From Enoplosus armatus (lineage: Eukaryota > Chordata > Actinopteri > Centrarchiformes > Enoplosidae): a stretch of 64,000 nucleotides of DNA. The translations under genes were made by a program, and so were the position numbers. The stretch is from contig NC_092191.1 of the NCBI RefSeq assembly GCF_043641665.1, positions 24,567,581 through 24,631,580 of the forward strand. Direction: 5' to 3'. The notes below the pieces were generated by a model. It was not told the DNA's origin. It saw only the letters and a program-made list of their open reading frames with translations, and did no database searches. Shown in pieces: positions 10,594-22,513 of the stretch; position 1 is the stretch's first letter, and each line of letters starts with the position of its first letter.

Positions 10594-11721
10594 GGCTCCT
10601 AAATGTATTTGTCAGTAGTTAAGATCTGAGGTTTAATAGAAGCAAATAGACATATTTCCTGAAAATGCATTGAAACTAATGGAAAATGGCTCTGCAAGCG
10701 AATATCTTCACTTGCTGTATGACTAATAATAGTTCTGTGCAACTTAACACTTATTTATATGGTGTATATAGATAGTTGGTTTTAGGATCTAGGATCTAGG
10801 AATCCCTCACGTGTGGAACAATATTATACAAAACACCTATATTTTTAATGCTTGTTCTGGGGCATTTTATACTATTTTAGGAAAAAACAGTAGCCTCATG
10901 TGCCCAAAGACTAAATATGGTATGATAAGAAAATGGCTATATCTCAGAAACTACAAGGAGCAGTATTTGGTATCTATGAATTCATAACTAGTTGAATATC
11001 AAATATATACACGTGCTGTGTAAAAAAAAAATGTGGAAGACATTTAATAAAAAACACAATTTTAGCATTTTTCCTAATTTTTCAAAAGTCCTGACTTTGA
11101 CCACTGATAAGTGTGATTGTTTCATGTGATCTAAAAATTGATTACCTACCCAAAGTATGTCCATACCAAATTTCAAGATTTTAGACCAATCAGAACAAAT
11201 GTTGTGGCATTTTTCCTTATCATACTAGAGTAAAATACAGACTCCCTCCTGAACAGCACTTACCAGGCTCTCCATCCGTTTGTGACATATTGGAGTTATC
11301 GTGATTAATACTGTGAAACTCTAAAACACTTGTGTGCTCAGGTACAGTGTAAAACCTTCTCACAGCAGCACTTTATACTCATATACAATACAATACAAAT
11401 ATAAACTCACATTTGAGTGGCTACTACAGAATAAATGCTACAATATGATAAATCAAAACCAATACTAAATTTGATACAATCCTGACATACAGTACCGATA
11501 ATATCAAAAGTTACGGTGGGAATATTTTATATATTGACATTGATATATTGACAACATACTGAACAATAATGTAAACTCTGCTAAGCTCTCTGTAAAGCTA
11601 CCAACTCAATCAAATATGTTTCAAGTTGTTTCAAGAGATGCTTTAGGAATATTACACAGGGATTGAAATGATAATGTAACTGAACTAGTGCTCCGCGTTT
11701 TCTTTTCACTGCACAGCCTGC
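10593..11721. other. Intergenic, no gene recognised
   Basis: AT-rich unique-looking sequence without splice-bounded frames. Short open frames here have no recognisable content. Confidence 0.5.
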
Positions 11722-11723
11722 TA

Positions 11724-13357
11724 CAGTGCATCCGGAAAGTATTCACAGCGCTTCACTTTTTCCACATTTTGTTATGTTGCAGCCTTATACCAAAATGGAT
11801 TAAATTCATTTTTTTCCTCAAAATTCTACACACAACACCCCATAATGACAACGTGAAAAAAGTTTTGAGATTTTTGCAAATTTATTAAAAATAAAAAACC
11901 TGAGAAATCACATGTACATAAGTATTCACAGCCTTTGCTCAATACTTTGTTGATGCACCTTTGGCAGCAATTACAGCCTCAAGTCTTTTTGAATATGATG
12001 CCACAAGCTTGGCACACCTATCTTTGGGCAGTTTCACCCATTCCTCTTTGCAGCACCTCTCAAGCTCCATCAGGTTGGATGGGAAGCGTCGGTGCACAGC
12101 CATTTTCAGATCTCTCCAGAGATGTTCAATCGGATTCAAGACTGGGCTCTGGCTGGGCCACTCAAGGACATTCACAGAGTTGTCCTGAAGCCACTCCTTT
12201 GATATCTTGGCTGTGTGCTTAGGGTCGTTGTCCTGCTGAAAGATAAACCGTCGCCCCAGTCTGAGGTCAAGAGCGCTCTGGAGCAGGTTTTCATCCAGGA
12301 TGTCTCTGTACTTTGCTGCATTCATCTTTCCCTCTATCCTGACTAGTCTCCCAGTTCCTGTCGCTGAAAAACATCCCCACAGCATGATGCTGCCACCACC
12401 ATGCTTCACTGTAGGGATGGTATTGGCCTGGTGATGAGCGGTGCCTGGTTTCCTCCAAACGTGACGCCTGGCATTCACACCAAAGAGTTCAATCTTTGTC
12501 TCATCAGACCAGAGAATTTTGTTTCTCATGGTCTGAGAGTCCTTCAGGTGCCTTTTGGCAAACTCCAGGCGGGCTGCTATGTGCCTTTTACTAAGGAGTG
12601 GCTTCCGTCTGGCCACTCTACCATACAGGCCTGATTGGTGGATTGCTGCAGAGATGGTTGTCCTTCTGGAAGGTTCTCCTCTCTCCACAGAGGAACTCTG
12701 GAGCTCTGACAGAGTGACCATCGGGTTCTTGGTAACCTCCCTGACTAAGGCCCTTCTCCCCCGATTACTCAGTTTAGATGGCCGGCCAGCTCTAGGAAGA
12801 GTCCTGGTGGTTCCGAACTTCTTCCACTTACGGATGATGGAGGCCACTGTGCTCATTGGGACCTTCAAAGCAGCAGAAATTTTTCTGTAACCTTCCCCAG
12901 ATTTGTGCCTCGAGACAATCCTGTCTCGGAGGTCTACAGACAATTCCTTTGACTTCATGCTTGGTTTGTGCTCTGACATGCACTGTCAACTGTGGGACCT
13001 TATATAGACAGGTGTGTGCCTTTCCAAATCATGTCCAATCACCTGAATTTACCACAGGTGGACTCCAATTAAGATGCAGAAACATCTCAAGGATGATCAG
13101 TGGAAACAGGATGCACCTGAGCTCAATTTTGAGCTTCATGGCAAAGGCTGTGAATACTTATGTACATGTGATTTCTTAGTTTTTTATTTTTAATAAATTT
13201 GCAAAAATTTCAAAAAAACTTTTTTCACATTGTCATTATGGGGTGTTGTGTGTAGAATTTTGAGGAAAAAAATTAATTTAATCCATTTTGGAATAAGGGT
13301 GTAACATAACAAAATGTGGAAAAAGTGAAGCGCCGTGAATACTTTCCGGATGCACTG
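11724..13357 (-). mobile_element. Full-length Passport-like Tc1/mariner element, copy 1
   Basis: Flanked by TA at 11722-11723 and 13358-13359. Starts CAGTGCATCCGGAAAG and ends with its inverted form. The terminal inverted repeats are long, including TTTTTCCACATTTTGTTATG at both ends. Length is 1634 bp. The minus strand carries an uninterrupted transposase. Near-identical to the copy at 27604-29240, so both inserted or were homogenised recently. The family name (Passport/PPTN of flatfish) is from recall. Confidence 0.93.
11939..12979 (-). CDS. Tc1-family transposase (Passport-like), copy 1
   Basis: Intact 346-residue frame ending TGA. The N-terminal paired-like helix-turn-helix region covers about residues 10-55 (KELSVDLRDRIVSRHKSGEG). 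It is followed by a GRP box (LPRAGRPSKLSNRG) and a second DNA-binding helix set to about residue 125. The DDE catalytic domain has WSDET (D159), FQQDNDPKH (D250) and LNPIEHLW (E285), giving the Tc1 spacing DD34E. Residue 280 is Val (SQSPVLNPIE), where copy 2 has Asp at this normally conserved site, so activity may be reduced. Alternative start at Met8. It cuts and pastes the element between TA sites in the nucleus. Confidence 0.93.
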   Translation of the reverse strand: MSEHKPSMKSKELSVDLRDRIVSRHKSGEGYRKISAALKVPMSTVASIIRKWKKFGTTRTLPRAGRPSKLSNRGRRALVREVTKNPMVTLSELQSSSVERGEPSRRTTISAAIHQSGLYGRVARRKPLLSKRHIAARLEFAKRHLKDSQTMRNKILWSDETKIELFGVNARRHVWRKPGTAHHQANTIPTVKHGGGSIMLWGCFSATGTGRLVRIEGKMNAAKYRDILDENLLQSALDLRLGRRFIFQQDNDPKHTAKISKEWLQDNSVNVLEWPSQSPVLNPIEHLWRDLKMAVHRRFPSNLMELERCCKEEWVKLPKDRCAKLVASYSKRLEAVIAAKGASTKY

Positions 13358-13359
13358 TA

Positions 13360-15975
13360 CACATTTCTCAAAGTTGGGAACACATGACCATATTTTTGTG
13401 GAGGTCCTTGTTGTTGAAACGTATAAGGTTAATAATTAATTTTTCTTCAGTGGTTAGCATCAGCATAATACCTGTTGTCAGAGTATTTAGATGGTTGGCC
13501 AACCATTTACTAAATCACCAAGAAACTACTTAATGTTTATGTTTCAGGATGAAACGCTGATGTAACAAATTATTTTCAATTATTCATATTTTTCAAGCAT
13601 TAATCAACACAAAATGCTGTTGGACATTTCAAGTCAAGTCAGATGATGTCATATTTATTTATATAACAAATACATTGACTGGACCCCAAACACCTCCCAC
13701 CACCCCATGTGCTGGGCCAGGAACTGTTATAGGCCTGAGAATGAAGAATGTCTGACGACTTCACATCCATATTGTTAAGTAAATGTATTCAATACTAACA
13801 TTTGAGAAAAGAAGTGACTGTGAATATCCAGAACTTGTATTTGACTGCTGAAATGCTCAGTGTGAGTGAATTTCTAATCTCTCTGTGTGTTCTGAGGTTC
13901 TGAGGCTTTATGTGTTGATTCTGCTCATCAGACTTCCATTCTGTGACATCACAATTAGAGAACAGGCTGAAATAACCGTAGTGACAAAAACCTCCTTAAA
14001 ACCATTGGTAACACACATAACACACAAAACAGTCAAAGTCAAAAAGTGAAAAGATGAATTACAGATCGTGTTGGTTCCACCAAACACATAAAATGTACTT
14101 TTTAGCCATACACTGTAAATCCTCCACTACACAGACACTTGAAATAATAATAATAACAACAGTACAATGTGTGTTCTTCAATTAGGTGTTAGGAATATTT
14201 TGAAGATACATTAATGGATTTATTTATTTATTGGCCACTTGGTGGCAGCTGAACAATCTTAAAACACAAGCTTATGTGGCAAACATGTTAGCAAACAGTG
14301 ACCTGTTTAACGACCTGTGAAATGTGTTGGTCACATCACCAGTCACAGCCAAAATACTGTCCCAATTCAATGTCCACATTGTTAGGGACGAGACTTGAAA
14401 GCCCCAACCTCCAGGAGCAGCGTGGGTTGTGGCATGATTTTGACATAATGGCCACAGTTAAAACTGTAGGATATTGGGATCGGGAACCCAGAAAGACTTT
14501 TTTCCTCTGTAGAATCATACACCTGCAAAAATCCCTTTTTGAATATTCATAATTTAAACTATTTGGTCTAAAATATAAGCCTAGAGTGTGTAGATGTGAT
14601 TTTCCTGAACAGACTCACTAAGGGGCAGGGGGTAAAATTAATTGAGGTCAGGTTTCGTCTTTGCTTCACTGTATTACCAGAAGAACACATGAGCTAACTA
14701 CAGAGAAACTTCAGAGACTTTTAGGCCCATCAGAGGGGCATTCTGGCCAACCAAGGAAAACAAAATGAAGCATGGAACAATAGGGTCAATGGCTGGTGTA
14801 CCTCTGAATGTGAATCTGAAAGTGTCTCTAATGATGAGCATGCCCTCTGCAGACAACGCAGACAAGTTTGACAAGTTTGATATCATGATGGAGGGGAGCT
14901 GGACCCAGTGATGCTTTTGACAGGTTTCACCACTTCCTGCAGTGCCTTACACATAACTTTTAATTTTATCAATGGCTCACCTGATATCTGTATTTTCACT
15001 AACAAAAACCACGCCATAAGTGCAGTATAAAAGGTAGCTTATATGGATTGATTATGGAAGTATAGGATGAGGATCGAGTAGGATGATTAGGGGTTGAGGA
15101 GAGGGATGAAGGGAGCAGATTAGAGTCATGATGTGGATGGAAGAGCTAGGAACAGTCGAGAGAACTGAGACAAACGGGAGGAAGGACAGCTGGCAAAAAA
15201 AATCACTGTGTGAATGCACAAGGCTTATAATATCACTGCCCTATCATTAGAGCGCAAGAAGATCTGACTATAATTACATTATGTATTGCATTCAATTAAT
15301 GCGTTGCTTAGATGTGTTCCTATGGCGTGTGTGACTATTTTAGCCTCATTGTGTCTGCTGCAACTGTGGTGTTTCAAACAGACCTGGGAGCAAATAAAAA
15401 ATAGATAAATAAAATAAAAGCCTCATTCAAAGAGGTGAGTGGGCTTACTTTCAAATCTTTAAAAAAGTGCTTCAATCAGTCTCTGTTGTAGGATGATATC
15501 AGTAGGCAAAAGCACAATGAAATGAATTTGACATACCGCTCAAGAAGCTGACACAGATAAGTCATTCCCTCTGACCAGAATCTATATCTCTCTCATATAA
15601 AATACGTTAGGGAAAGCCAAAGGGCTTTGTTGGTCTCTGAGCACTCGGCCCTCCTAAGATGATCAGCACCAAGCTCCACAGGATCTTCTATGATTGGTGA
15701 TGCCATTTTCCAAGAGAGTCGTTTGGTCAGTAGGCAGTGCTTTTATACGTTGATCTGTTATCTCATACATAACTGCTCCAGAGCAGGTAAGGTGTGCAGC
15801 ATAAGTTACCATGGCGATGTACCCCGGTAAGAAGTGAACCACTGTAACCCTGAAATCAGAATCAGAATCAGAAAATCAAATCAAATCAAAAAACCCAGTG
15901 TTAAACCTGAAGTTACCTCGCTAACCCCAAATCCTGCTTCGTAGTACAGGCCTCAGGTTGATGGTGGAATTTGTG
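13360..15975. other. Intergenic, no gene recognised
   Basis: No gene, long inverted repeat or known element recognised over 2.6 kb. Short frames near 14300-14880 look incidental. Around 15860-15890 there are short AATCAG and AAATC runs. Confidence 0.45.
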
Positions 15976-16126
15976 AGCTGGATAACCAAAACAATAAACT
16001 AAAAGAGGCTAAAATGCTACATAGTGGGCTGGATAACCAATACAAGCAACTAAAAGAGTCTAAAACGCTTCATAGTGGCTGGAAAACCAAGACAATCAAC
16101 CAAAAGAAACTAAAATGTTACATAGC
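15976..16126. repeat. Three-copy minisatellite, about 50-bp period
   Basis: Three imperfect units begin at 15976, 16027 and 16077. Each follows GCTGGATAACCAA-x-ACAA-x-CAACTAAAAGAGxCTAAAATGCTACATAGTG with substitutions. Non-coding. Confidence 0.85.
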
Positions 16127-16774
16127 GTAGGGTTTGTGATAACAATCTGTGGGTATGTAACTGCGAGCACCACCTTGCACATAAAGATAGTAATTTGATA
16201 CACTGTTAAAGTAAAAAATATGTATAAGTGCATCTTTAAAGCAAACTAAATAGTAGAAAACTGAATCTTTGTGTGAGTCTGCAAAGTTATTTGGTTCCAA
16301 ATGGCCATTTGCATGTTTCCATCAGTCTGTGTGGGTGAGCTCCATGTCAACAACCTGTATGCAAAACCAGCCAGTCCAAACCCTATCACAGTCAAATGGC
16401 CCTGCAATATGGTTTGCCCCTAGGAGCAACAATTTTAGCAGTCCAAAACACAAAAGAATCAAGTCAAAGACATGAATCATGACATAAACAGACTGATAAT
16501 TTAGAGACTGTACTTTACCTGCATTGGATACATGCACATGTTTCCATTAACAAACACACACACACACATATGTGCACATTTAGTGGTACAAAACATGCCC
16601 CCCCAAGAGTAAGAATGGAGACGTGACAGCCTGAGAAACCCCCTCAGTGTACATTCATAGCCCATAGTCCAACTAGAGTTGCTAGAGCATTCAGTGCAGT
16701 GCAGGTAGTGTGTCCTTAACGTAAAGAGGCAGAAAGTAAGACCACATCTGACAAACCAAACTATTGTTGTATTG
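16127..16774. other. Intergenic, no gene recognised
   Basis: A short CA run lies at about 16554-16568. Overlapping opposite-strand frames at 16269-16537 have no recognisable homology. Confidence 0.45.
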
Positions 16775-17068
16775 GTAAATGGTAAATGAAATGGTAAATG
16801 ATCTCACTTATATAAAACTTTTCACCCTTCACGGTTCCCAAAGCGCCTTACAGCTAAGTCTCATTTACCCATTCACTCACACATTCACACACCAATGGCG
16901 ACCGAGCTGCCATGCAAGGTGCTGGTCTCCATCGGGAGCAACTTAGGGTTCAGTGTCTTGCTCAAGGACACTTTGACATGACAGGGGCAGCCGGGGATCA
17001 AACCCCCAACCCGCTCTAACCAGCTTTTCCTCCCATGCGACAGTGCTAACCACTGCGCCACCATGCCA
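16775..17068 (-). mobile_element. tRNA-derived SINE
   Basis: On the minus strand the head reads GGCATGGTGGCGCAGTGGTTAGCAC (A-box-like part TGGCGCAGTGG), followed by a B-box-like GGTTTGATCCCC. A conserved body (CCTTGAGCAAGACACTGAAC-type) and a tail ending AAGCGCTTTGGGAACCGTGAAGG and TATATAAGTGAGATCATTTACC follow. The same family occurs at 22416/25818 (split), 37452-37690 and 63005-63225. Transcribed by RNA polymerase III when active. Confidence 0.8.
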
Positions 17069-17699
17069 TAAAATTGCATTTCCCCTTTCCCTAAACTTAT
17101 CCATACCTTATTTACCATGTGCATATTGCAGAAAGTGAGAATTATAAAAATCTTAGCATTGGAGGTAACATAAGAATGTTTATATTGGACGACTCTACAA
17201 AAGCCCATATTGTGTGGGTTGGGGAACAGCAAGAGACTCAATGAACATCAGAAACAGACAACATCAGCTTTCTGTGAACAACTCTCACAGCATCCACTGG
17301 GGAGAGGTCAACAAGGTCATCAAGAAGGAGTCAGTGGACGGCCAGATAAAGATTAAGGAGGCTATTCACATCTCACACCAGAGTCAATTTTGAAACAGAG
17401 ACAGAGGTTACCATTTCAACCCATATATAACCACTTGTTATCACATGACTGAAAGTTCAGGTTAAGGTCCTGTGATGACACCTATGCCAGCTCCATTTGC
17501 TGAATGAAGATCGTGAGGTGCAGTTCTGAGGCTCTGAATCATTAGTAAGTGGACCTTTCAGCTTAAACATGAGTCTGGCTTTAGCAAAGCTTACTGCTAC
17601 ACTGAGGTAACCTACATCTAACATGTTGCTATAGATTAATGTCAGTGAACTGATCATGACATGATTCATTCTGCAGCTACACACCACTGCGTGTGTCTC
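17069..17699. other. 3' flank of CALHM3
   Basis: Lies between the SINE and the CALHM3 stop codon and probably holds its 3' untranslated region. No other gene is recognised. Confidence 0.4.
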
Positions 17700-20600
17700 C
17701 TAGACATCAGAGTATAAAGTCTTCCCGTCACGGTCCTCCCAGGTAACACACATCCTGGGTCTGTGGGCTATCCTGGTTACGTCCAGTTCAGGTTTACTGT
17801 AGTACCATTTGTTGAGCAGCTGGTCCACCTGCTCCTGCTTTGATATCCCATGAAGTCTCTCTTCTTCTTCATCCTCCCACTCCTCTCGGAAGTTCGTGAT
17901 GAAGGGCGGGTGGGGAAGACGGAGTATAGCGTCCTCCCTCATGTCCTCAAAGAACTGAACCACACATTTACGGGCAAAGTCACGAGCGTGCAGGACGCAG
18001 GTTTCGTCAAAGAGCTTCTGCTCCACGTCGAGGTAGTTGCTCCAGTAGCGCGTCTGCAGTGAGGTGGCGTGGTCGTCAAAACAGGGCTTGATGAGGCGCC
18101 CCAGTGCTCCCAGTACAATCAGGAATAGAAGGATGGACCAGCCAATTGCCTAGACAGAACGAGGAAAGTTAGCTACACAAAGCCAACAAAAGCTATCAGT
18201 CATTTGGTACAGTGCAGCGAGGTACGGACAGCATGGGCAGGAGGAACAATTACATTGATCAGTATTGCACATATGTGCATGTACAATATATATGGGCATG
18301 TGACTATTGTTCAGAGATGGATTTGAAAACATCCTATCCTTTAACCCTTTAACACAGAGTGTGTTGTCGGCGACACGTTTGCGCAAGCGCACTTTGGATT
18401 ACCATAATTACGTCACGGTTTGCGCTATCGGAAAAATTCCAACGTTTCTGAAAGCTGAGACGTTGCGCTTTACAGCCAATATGGTGTCATTATGGTAATT
18501 TCACTCGCGCCTCTCAGTCAAAATAAGCAAAAAAGTCCAGGCGGACATTTTGAGGCTTAGGTTTTAAACCTAAACCTGGCTGTAAAGCTTTCCAGAAACC
18601 GTTGGAATTTTTCTGATAGCGCAAACCGTGACGTAATTACGCTGATCCAAAGTGCGCTTGCGCAAACGTGTCGCTGACGACACACTTGGTGTTAAAGGGT
18701 TAATAACTGAGATCTGGGAACACAATGACATCATCACTTTATCCAGATGATCTAAACTTTTATTTGGAAGTCAAAATTAGCACCTGGGACTTTGCTAATC
18801 CCTCATTGTACAGTAAAACTGTGTGCTAAACCACAGGAAGTAGAGTGGGTTAAAGTTGAAGCAGGACATGGGTCTGTAAACTGAGATAGATTTCTGGGGA
18901 TTTCTTTTACTGTTCACCTTCGTGTTCTCTTCCACATGAGTTTCTCTAATCTGGGGCTTTGTTTCCAACCTGTCTGATTATCTGACTACTGATGTTTGTG
19001 GTACAATTGGACGTGTTTTTACTGATGTTGCTGTGTTAGTTAATGCTCAAGGTCCATTCATACCAGAGCTACTGCTCTAGAAAAGACTTGTTTCACTCCA
19101 CGTCAGAGAAAGGTCTGGCTCAATCCACTATCATTCTGAGATAGGGGGAAATAGATAGGGTTTGTTTGTATTTTTTTAAACCACTCACAATCATCTTGGG
19201 TGTCGCTAAGCCCAGGATGCAGTGATGATGCCCTTGCAAAATGGTAACATGCAGATAGTGGAAGGGGAGTAGAATTCCACCTGAAATAATGGCAGACTTA
19301 TCCCAACAGCCTACATCCGGTGAGTCAGACTAGTCACAGTGAGACACAAACCGCCTGAGCGTTGTCACTTTATGCCCAATCCCTGATATTGAACATCTCT
19401 GCCCTGCTGAAGTGCCCTTTTATAGGTTTCTATGGAGGATATGTCTTAGGAAAAGGAGGGTTTCAGGGAAAAATGTTGTTTAACCCGGAAACTGTAGCAA
19501 AATGGTACACACCATTTTCAGATTGAAGTGTTCGTATTGGGAAGTTACTGTCCCTAAAAAAGTAAAAGAAAAAGTATTTTTGGGACAGTGTGCATCACGT
19601 GTCATCACTATGTCAAATTGGCTTCAAAGCCTTCCTGGGGGCTTGGTCTTCATGAGGATAAAAGTACGTAATAAAGATGTGTTTGCGTGTATGTATATGT
19701 ATGCATGCTGAGTTTGTAACAGCTTACTTGTGAATAGCAGCGAACGTAACGAGAGACTGCTTTGCGGAAAGAGCTGTTTGTGAAGATAATGTCCTCCTTG
19801 CAGGGCACTTTGGCCATGATTTTGATCACATCCAGACCTGTATTGTTGGGCAAACCTGAAGAAACATACCACATGATACATCATACAGAACAATAATGTG
19901 CCACAGTTGACGGTATAGATTTTAGTCTGAATACTCACTGAATATGTATTTCTCTATGTAGAATTTGTTTGCAGATACCTGAAAAGAGTGCAGGGTCAAC
20001 ACTAACACTGAAGGCACAGATGAAGATCTTTCCATCCAGCAAAGTGACCAGGATCCACACCATTGGTGCCAGCAGAGCCCTCTGGATCATGGCTGAGAAC
20101 AGGTACCTGCAGGAAGACATAAGACCACTTTTCATCCTCACATTTTCAACAGCTTTACCCTCAAATATCACCTATCGCCTGTCATAATCTCCTGCTACAA
20201 AAATATAACAGTCCTCCCCATGATTGTCTCTTATTTTTCTTTTACATTATGTTTTAGATTCACTCTTTCAAAGTCTATTTTTTTAGAGAGACATTTCCCC
20301 TCAAAACTTCTCAGGTGTAGGCCTAAAGAGGAATAAATTATCCAATATTGTTTAAAACATAAGCAAAGATTAGAGAAAAAAAAATCTTTCTTTCCTACCA
20401 CATTAATCATCTCACAACCAGAACTTACTGCTGATGCTTTAACTGTCACGTGGCCGTGTCATCAGCTATTTTCCCTTGTGTTTTTTCTTCCCTCTCCCCT
20501 GTGTCTCCCCCCTGGCTGTGTATGTGTGTGTAGTGTGGGCGTGTCTTCCCATGGCACTAACCCTCCTGATTACAGCATTCACCTCACCTACTTATATTTA

Positions 20601-21453
20601 CACACTTGCCAGCCATCAGTTCATCTACTCATAGTATATCTGCTCTGGTTTTCCATCCACTCATTGGCAGATTGTTGTTTCACCTACAGTTCTGAGTGCT
20701 ATGTGCTTTGACGTCTCTCTTTGTGCCTTCAGGATCACCACTTTCCTGTCTCCCTGTCTGCCTACTCTGCTTGCTTGCCTGCCTGCTACGCCCATGACTG
20801 TGTCCAGCCAGCCACGTCCACGCCATCCTCAGTCCTCCGTCATCTCAACTGCCATCGTCTGCCATCATTTCAACCTGAACTTTGTAACAAATCTTTTACA
20901 CTGAATCTCTCTCGTCTGAGTGTGTACTTGGGTCCATCCTCACGCATCGTAATATTAACTACACGAAGCTAATAATGCTTTTGTACTTTCACTTAAATAC
21001 TTTTTACTTTTACTTGCTTCCTCCACCACTGCAAATATATATGAAAATGAGTATGGTAGCTCAGTTTTGCTGTGCACTAGAGACAATGAATATCAAAAGA
21101 ACTTTATTCTCCATATGCTTTTGTGACACAGTCTTAGTAAATTAAAGAAGTAAATCTTGGACTCACTTAACTACAGCAGGGTTTTTGGATCTGTTACCAA
21201 TGGGTCGCATCCACTCGTCCATCATGACACCTGTATGTCGGTTGACCAGGACCCCCAGGAAGAACAGTATGATGGGTGGGACGATCATCACTCCTAGAGA
21301 GTACAGTTTGTTGTACTGAGGAAGGCACGGGCAGTTAAAGTCGAAGCTGGTGTAGAGCTTGACGCTGACCAAGGCCAGGATTATACAGATCCCATTGGAG
21401 ATGGACTCAGAGTTGGACTGGAAGTACTGCAGGACTAGCTTCAAGCGCTCCAT
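17700..21453 (-). CDS. CALHM3: CALHM3, calcium homeostasis modulator 3
   Basis: Four exons on the minus strand: 21453-21167, 20106-19979, 19855-19728 and 18149-17700. All junctions keep phase, giving 330 residues (human about 344). The N-terminal exon has [20 protein letters not shown], then the first extracellular Cys pair [10 protein letters not shown] and a second hydrophobic helix. Exon 2 has [20 protein letters not shown] (third helix) and FICAF. Exon 3 has AKVPCKED and AVSRYVRC. Exon 4 begins [12 protein letters not shown] (fourth helix) and has [18 protein letters not shown] and [11 protein letters not shown], ending SDV. These match CALHM3 better than CALHM1 or CALHM2. In mammals CALHM3 co-assembles with CALHM1 into the voltage-gated ATP-release channel of taste cells. 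Intron 3 holds a piggyBac-type MITE and intron 1 a probable solo LTR. Confidence 0.93.
18345..18699. mobile_element. piggyBac-type MITE with about 105-bp terminal inverted repeats
   Basis: Flanked by TTAA on both sides (18341-18344 and 18700-18703). Ends are CCCTTTAACAC and GTGTTAAAGGG. The inverted repeats extend about 105 bp each, up to ATTCCAACG and its mirror CGTTGGAAT. The 355-bp element has no coding capacity. A TTAA target plus terminal CCC/GGG is the piggyBac signature. Both arms carry TTGCGCAA and TTACGTCA/TGACGTAA words. It sits in CALHM3 intron 3. Confidence 0.87.
20444..20954. mobile_element. Probable solo LTR in CALHM3 intron 1
   Basis: A 511-bp block starting TGTCACG and ending CGTAATA. 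It is flanked by the direct 5-bp repeat TTAAC (20439-20443 and 20955-20959). Composition is pyrimidine-rich (CTGCCTGCC words), unlike its surroundings. No internal retroviral genes are seen. The right end is TA rather than the usual CA, so the call is moderate. Confidence 0.55.
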
Positions 21454-22415
21454 AGCTTAAATATACTTAAAATGTTCAGGGTGGAAGTAGAAACAGCTGA
21501 TCCAACTGCTGCTGGGGTTTTTAATTCAACCAATCATGAAAACTAAATAGTTCTAGTGGTAATTTACAGTTTTACAAAATATGTTTGATTTATTGAAAAT
21601 GTGCTTTTAAGAAGAAAACCTGTACATGAAGTCCGGTGATTCAATTTGAACCTGAAACCGTTCACCTTACCTCATAATATGAGCTAATCCTTTGTGAAGA
21701 AAAGTCTTAAATCCACAATTTAGCAGTCTCAGTAAATAACCTAAGCTTCGTGGGAAGATAGTAGTTATGGAGTGAGTCCTGCAGTGATCCAGGGAGAGTC
21801 TGAGAATGCATGAATACACCTGACCCAGTGACGGAACTGTCTGGCCACACCCTGCCTCACTGTCAAAACAGCACTCACATCAAAGGATTACAGAGAGAAA
21901 AGGAGCCACAGCAGTAGTTTCTGGTAGGTCTGTATGTAGTCAACACTGAGCCTGGAACTCAAAGCAGTTGGGACTGTACAGTAGATCAACCACCACTGTT
22001 GTGGTTGCCCTAAAAACGTTTTTAATTTCATAATAAAGAACAAGTCCTTATGTTCATAGTTTAGGCTTTCATTTCTTCTAGTTATGATCCGATGGGTCAA
22101 GAATGATTAGCCGTCGCACGATCCGATAGATTGTACAAGCACTTTATTTTGTGGTCAAACAGAAAGTGAGAGCACTTGAAATGTAATTAATAATCCCTCA
22201 TTGATCAGGAACTAGTAAGCCTCATTTCAGTTGCCCCACCAGACTTCTTTTTAGTGATGTTGCCATGCTCCCAGATCTCAGCTATTAACTTGATGAGGAC
22301 AATGTGATTATTACAGATAGCAATGGCCAAATTTACAAAAAAAGTTGTAACAAATTGTAATTATCCTTTAAGAATATTAGTGCTTTGGTCTAGGGCAATG
22401 TTTCTCAAATATATT
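21454..22415. other. 5' flank of CALHM3
   Basis: Contains the presumed promoter and 5' untranslated region of CALHM3. No further gene is recognised before the SINE fragment. Confidence 0.4.
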
Positions 22416-22513
22416 GTAAATGATCTCACTTATATAGCGCTTTACAGCTAAGTCTAATTCACCCATTCACTCACACACCGATGGCAACCAGGCTGCCATG
22501 CAAGGTGCTGGTC

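Noticed and set aside
11935..13179. Long plus-strand frames over the first Passport copy
   Set aside because: They are antisense shadows of the minus-strand transposase and have no homology. The same shadows recur over copy 2.
14298..14886. Overlapping frames near 14.3-14.9 kb as a gene
   Set aside because: Frames on both strands, no domain, no splice-consistent extension.
20478..20972. Ser/Leu/Pro-rich plus-strand frames in CALHM3 intron 1
   Set aside because: They fall in the probable solo LTR with pyrimidine-rich composition and have no recognisable domains.
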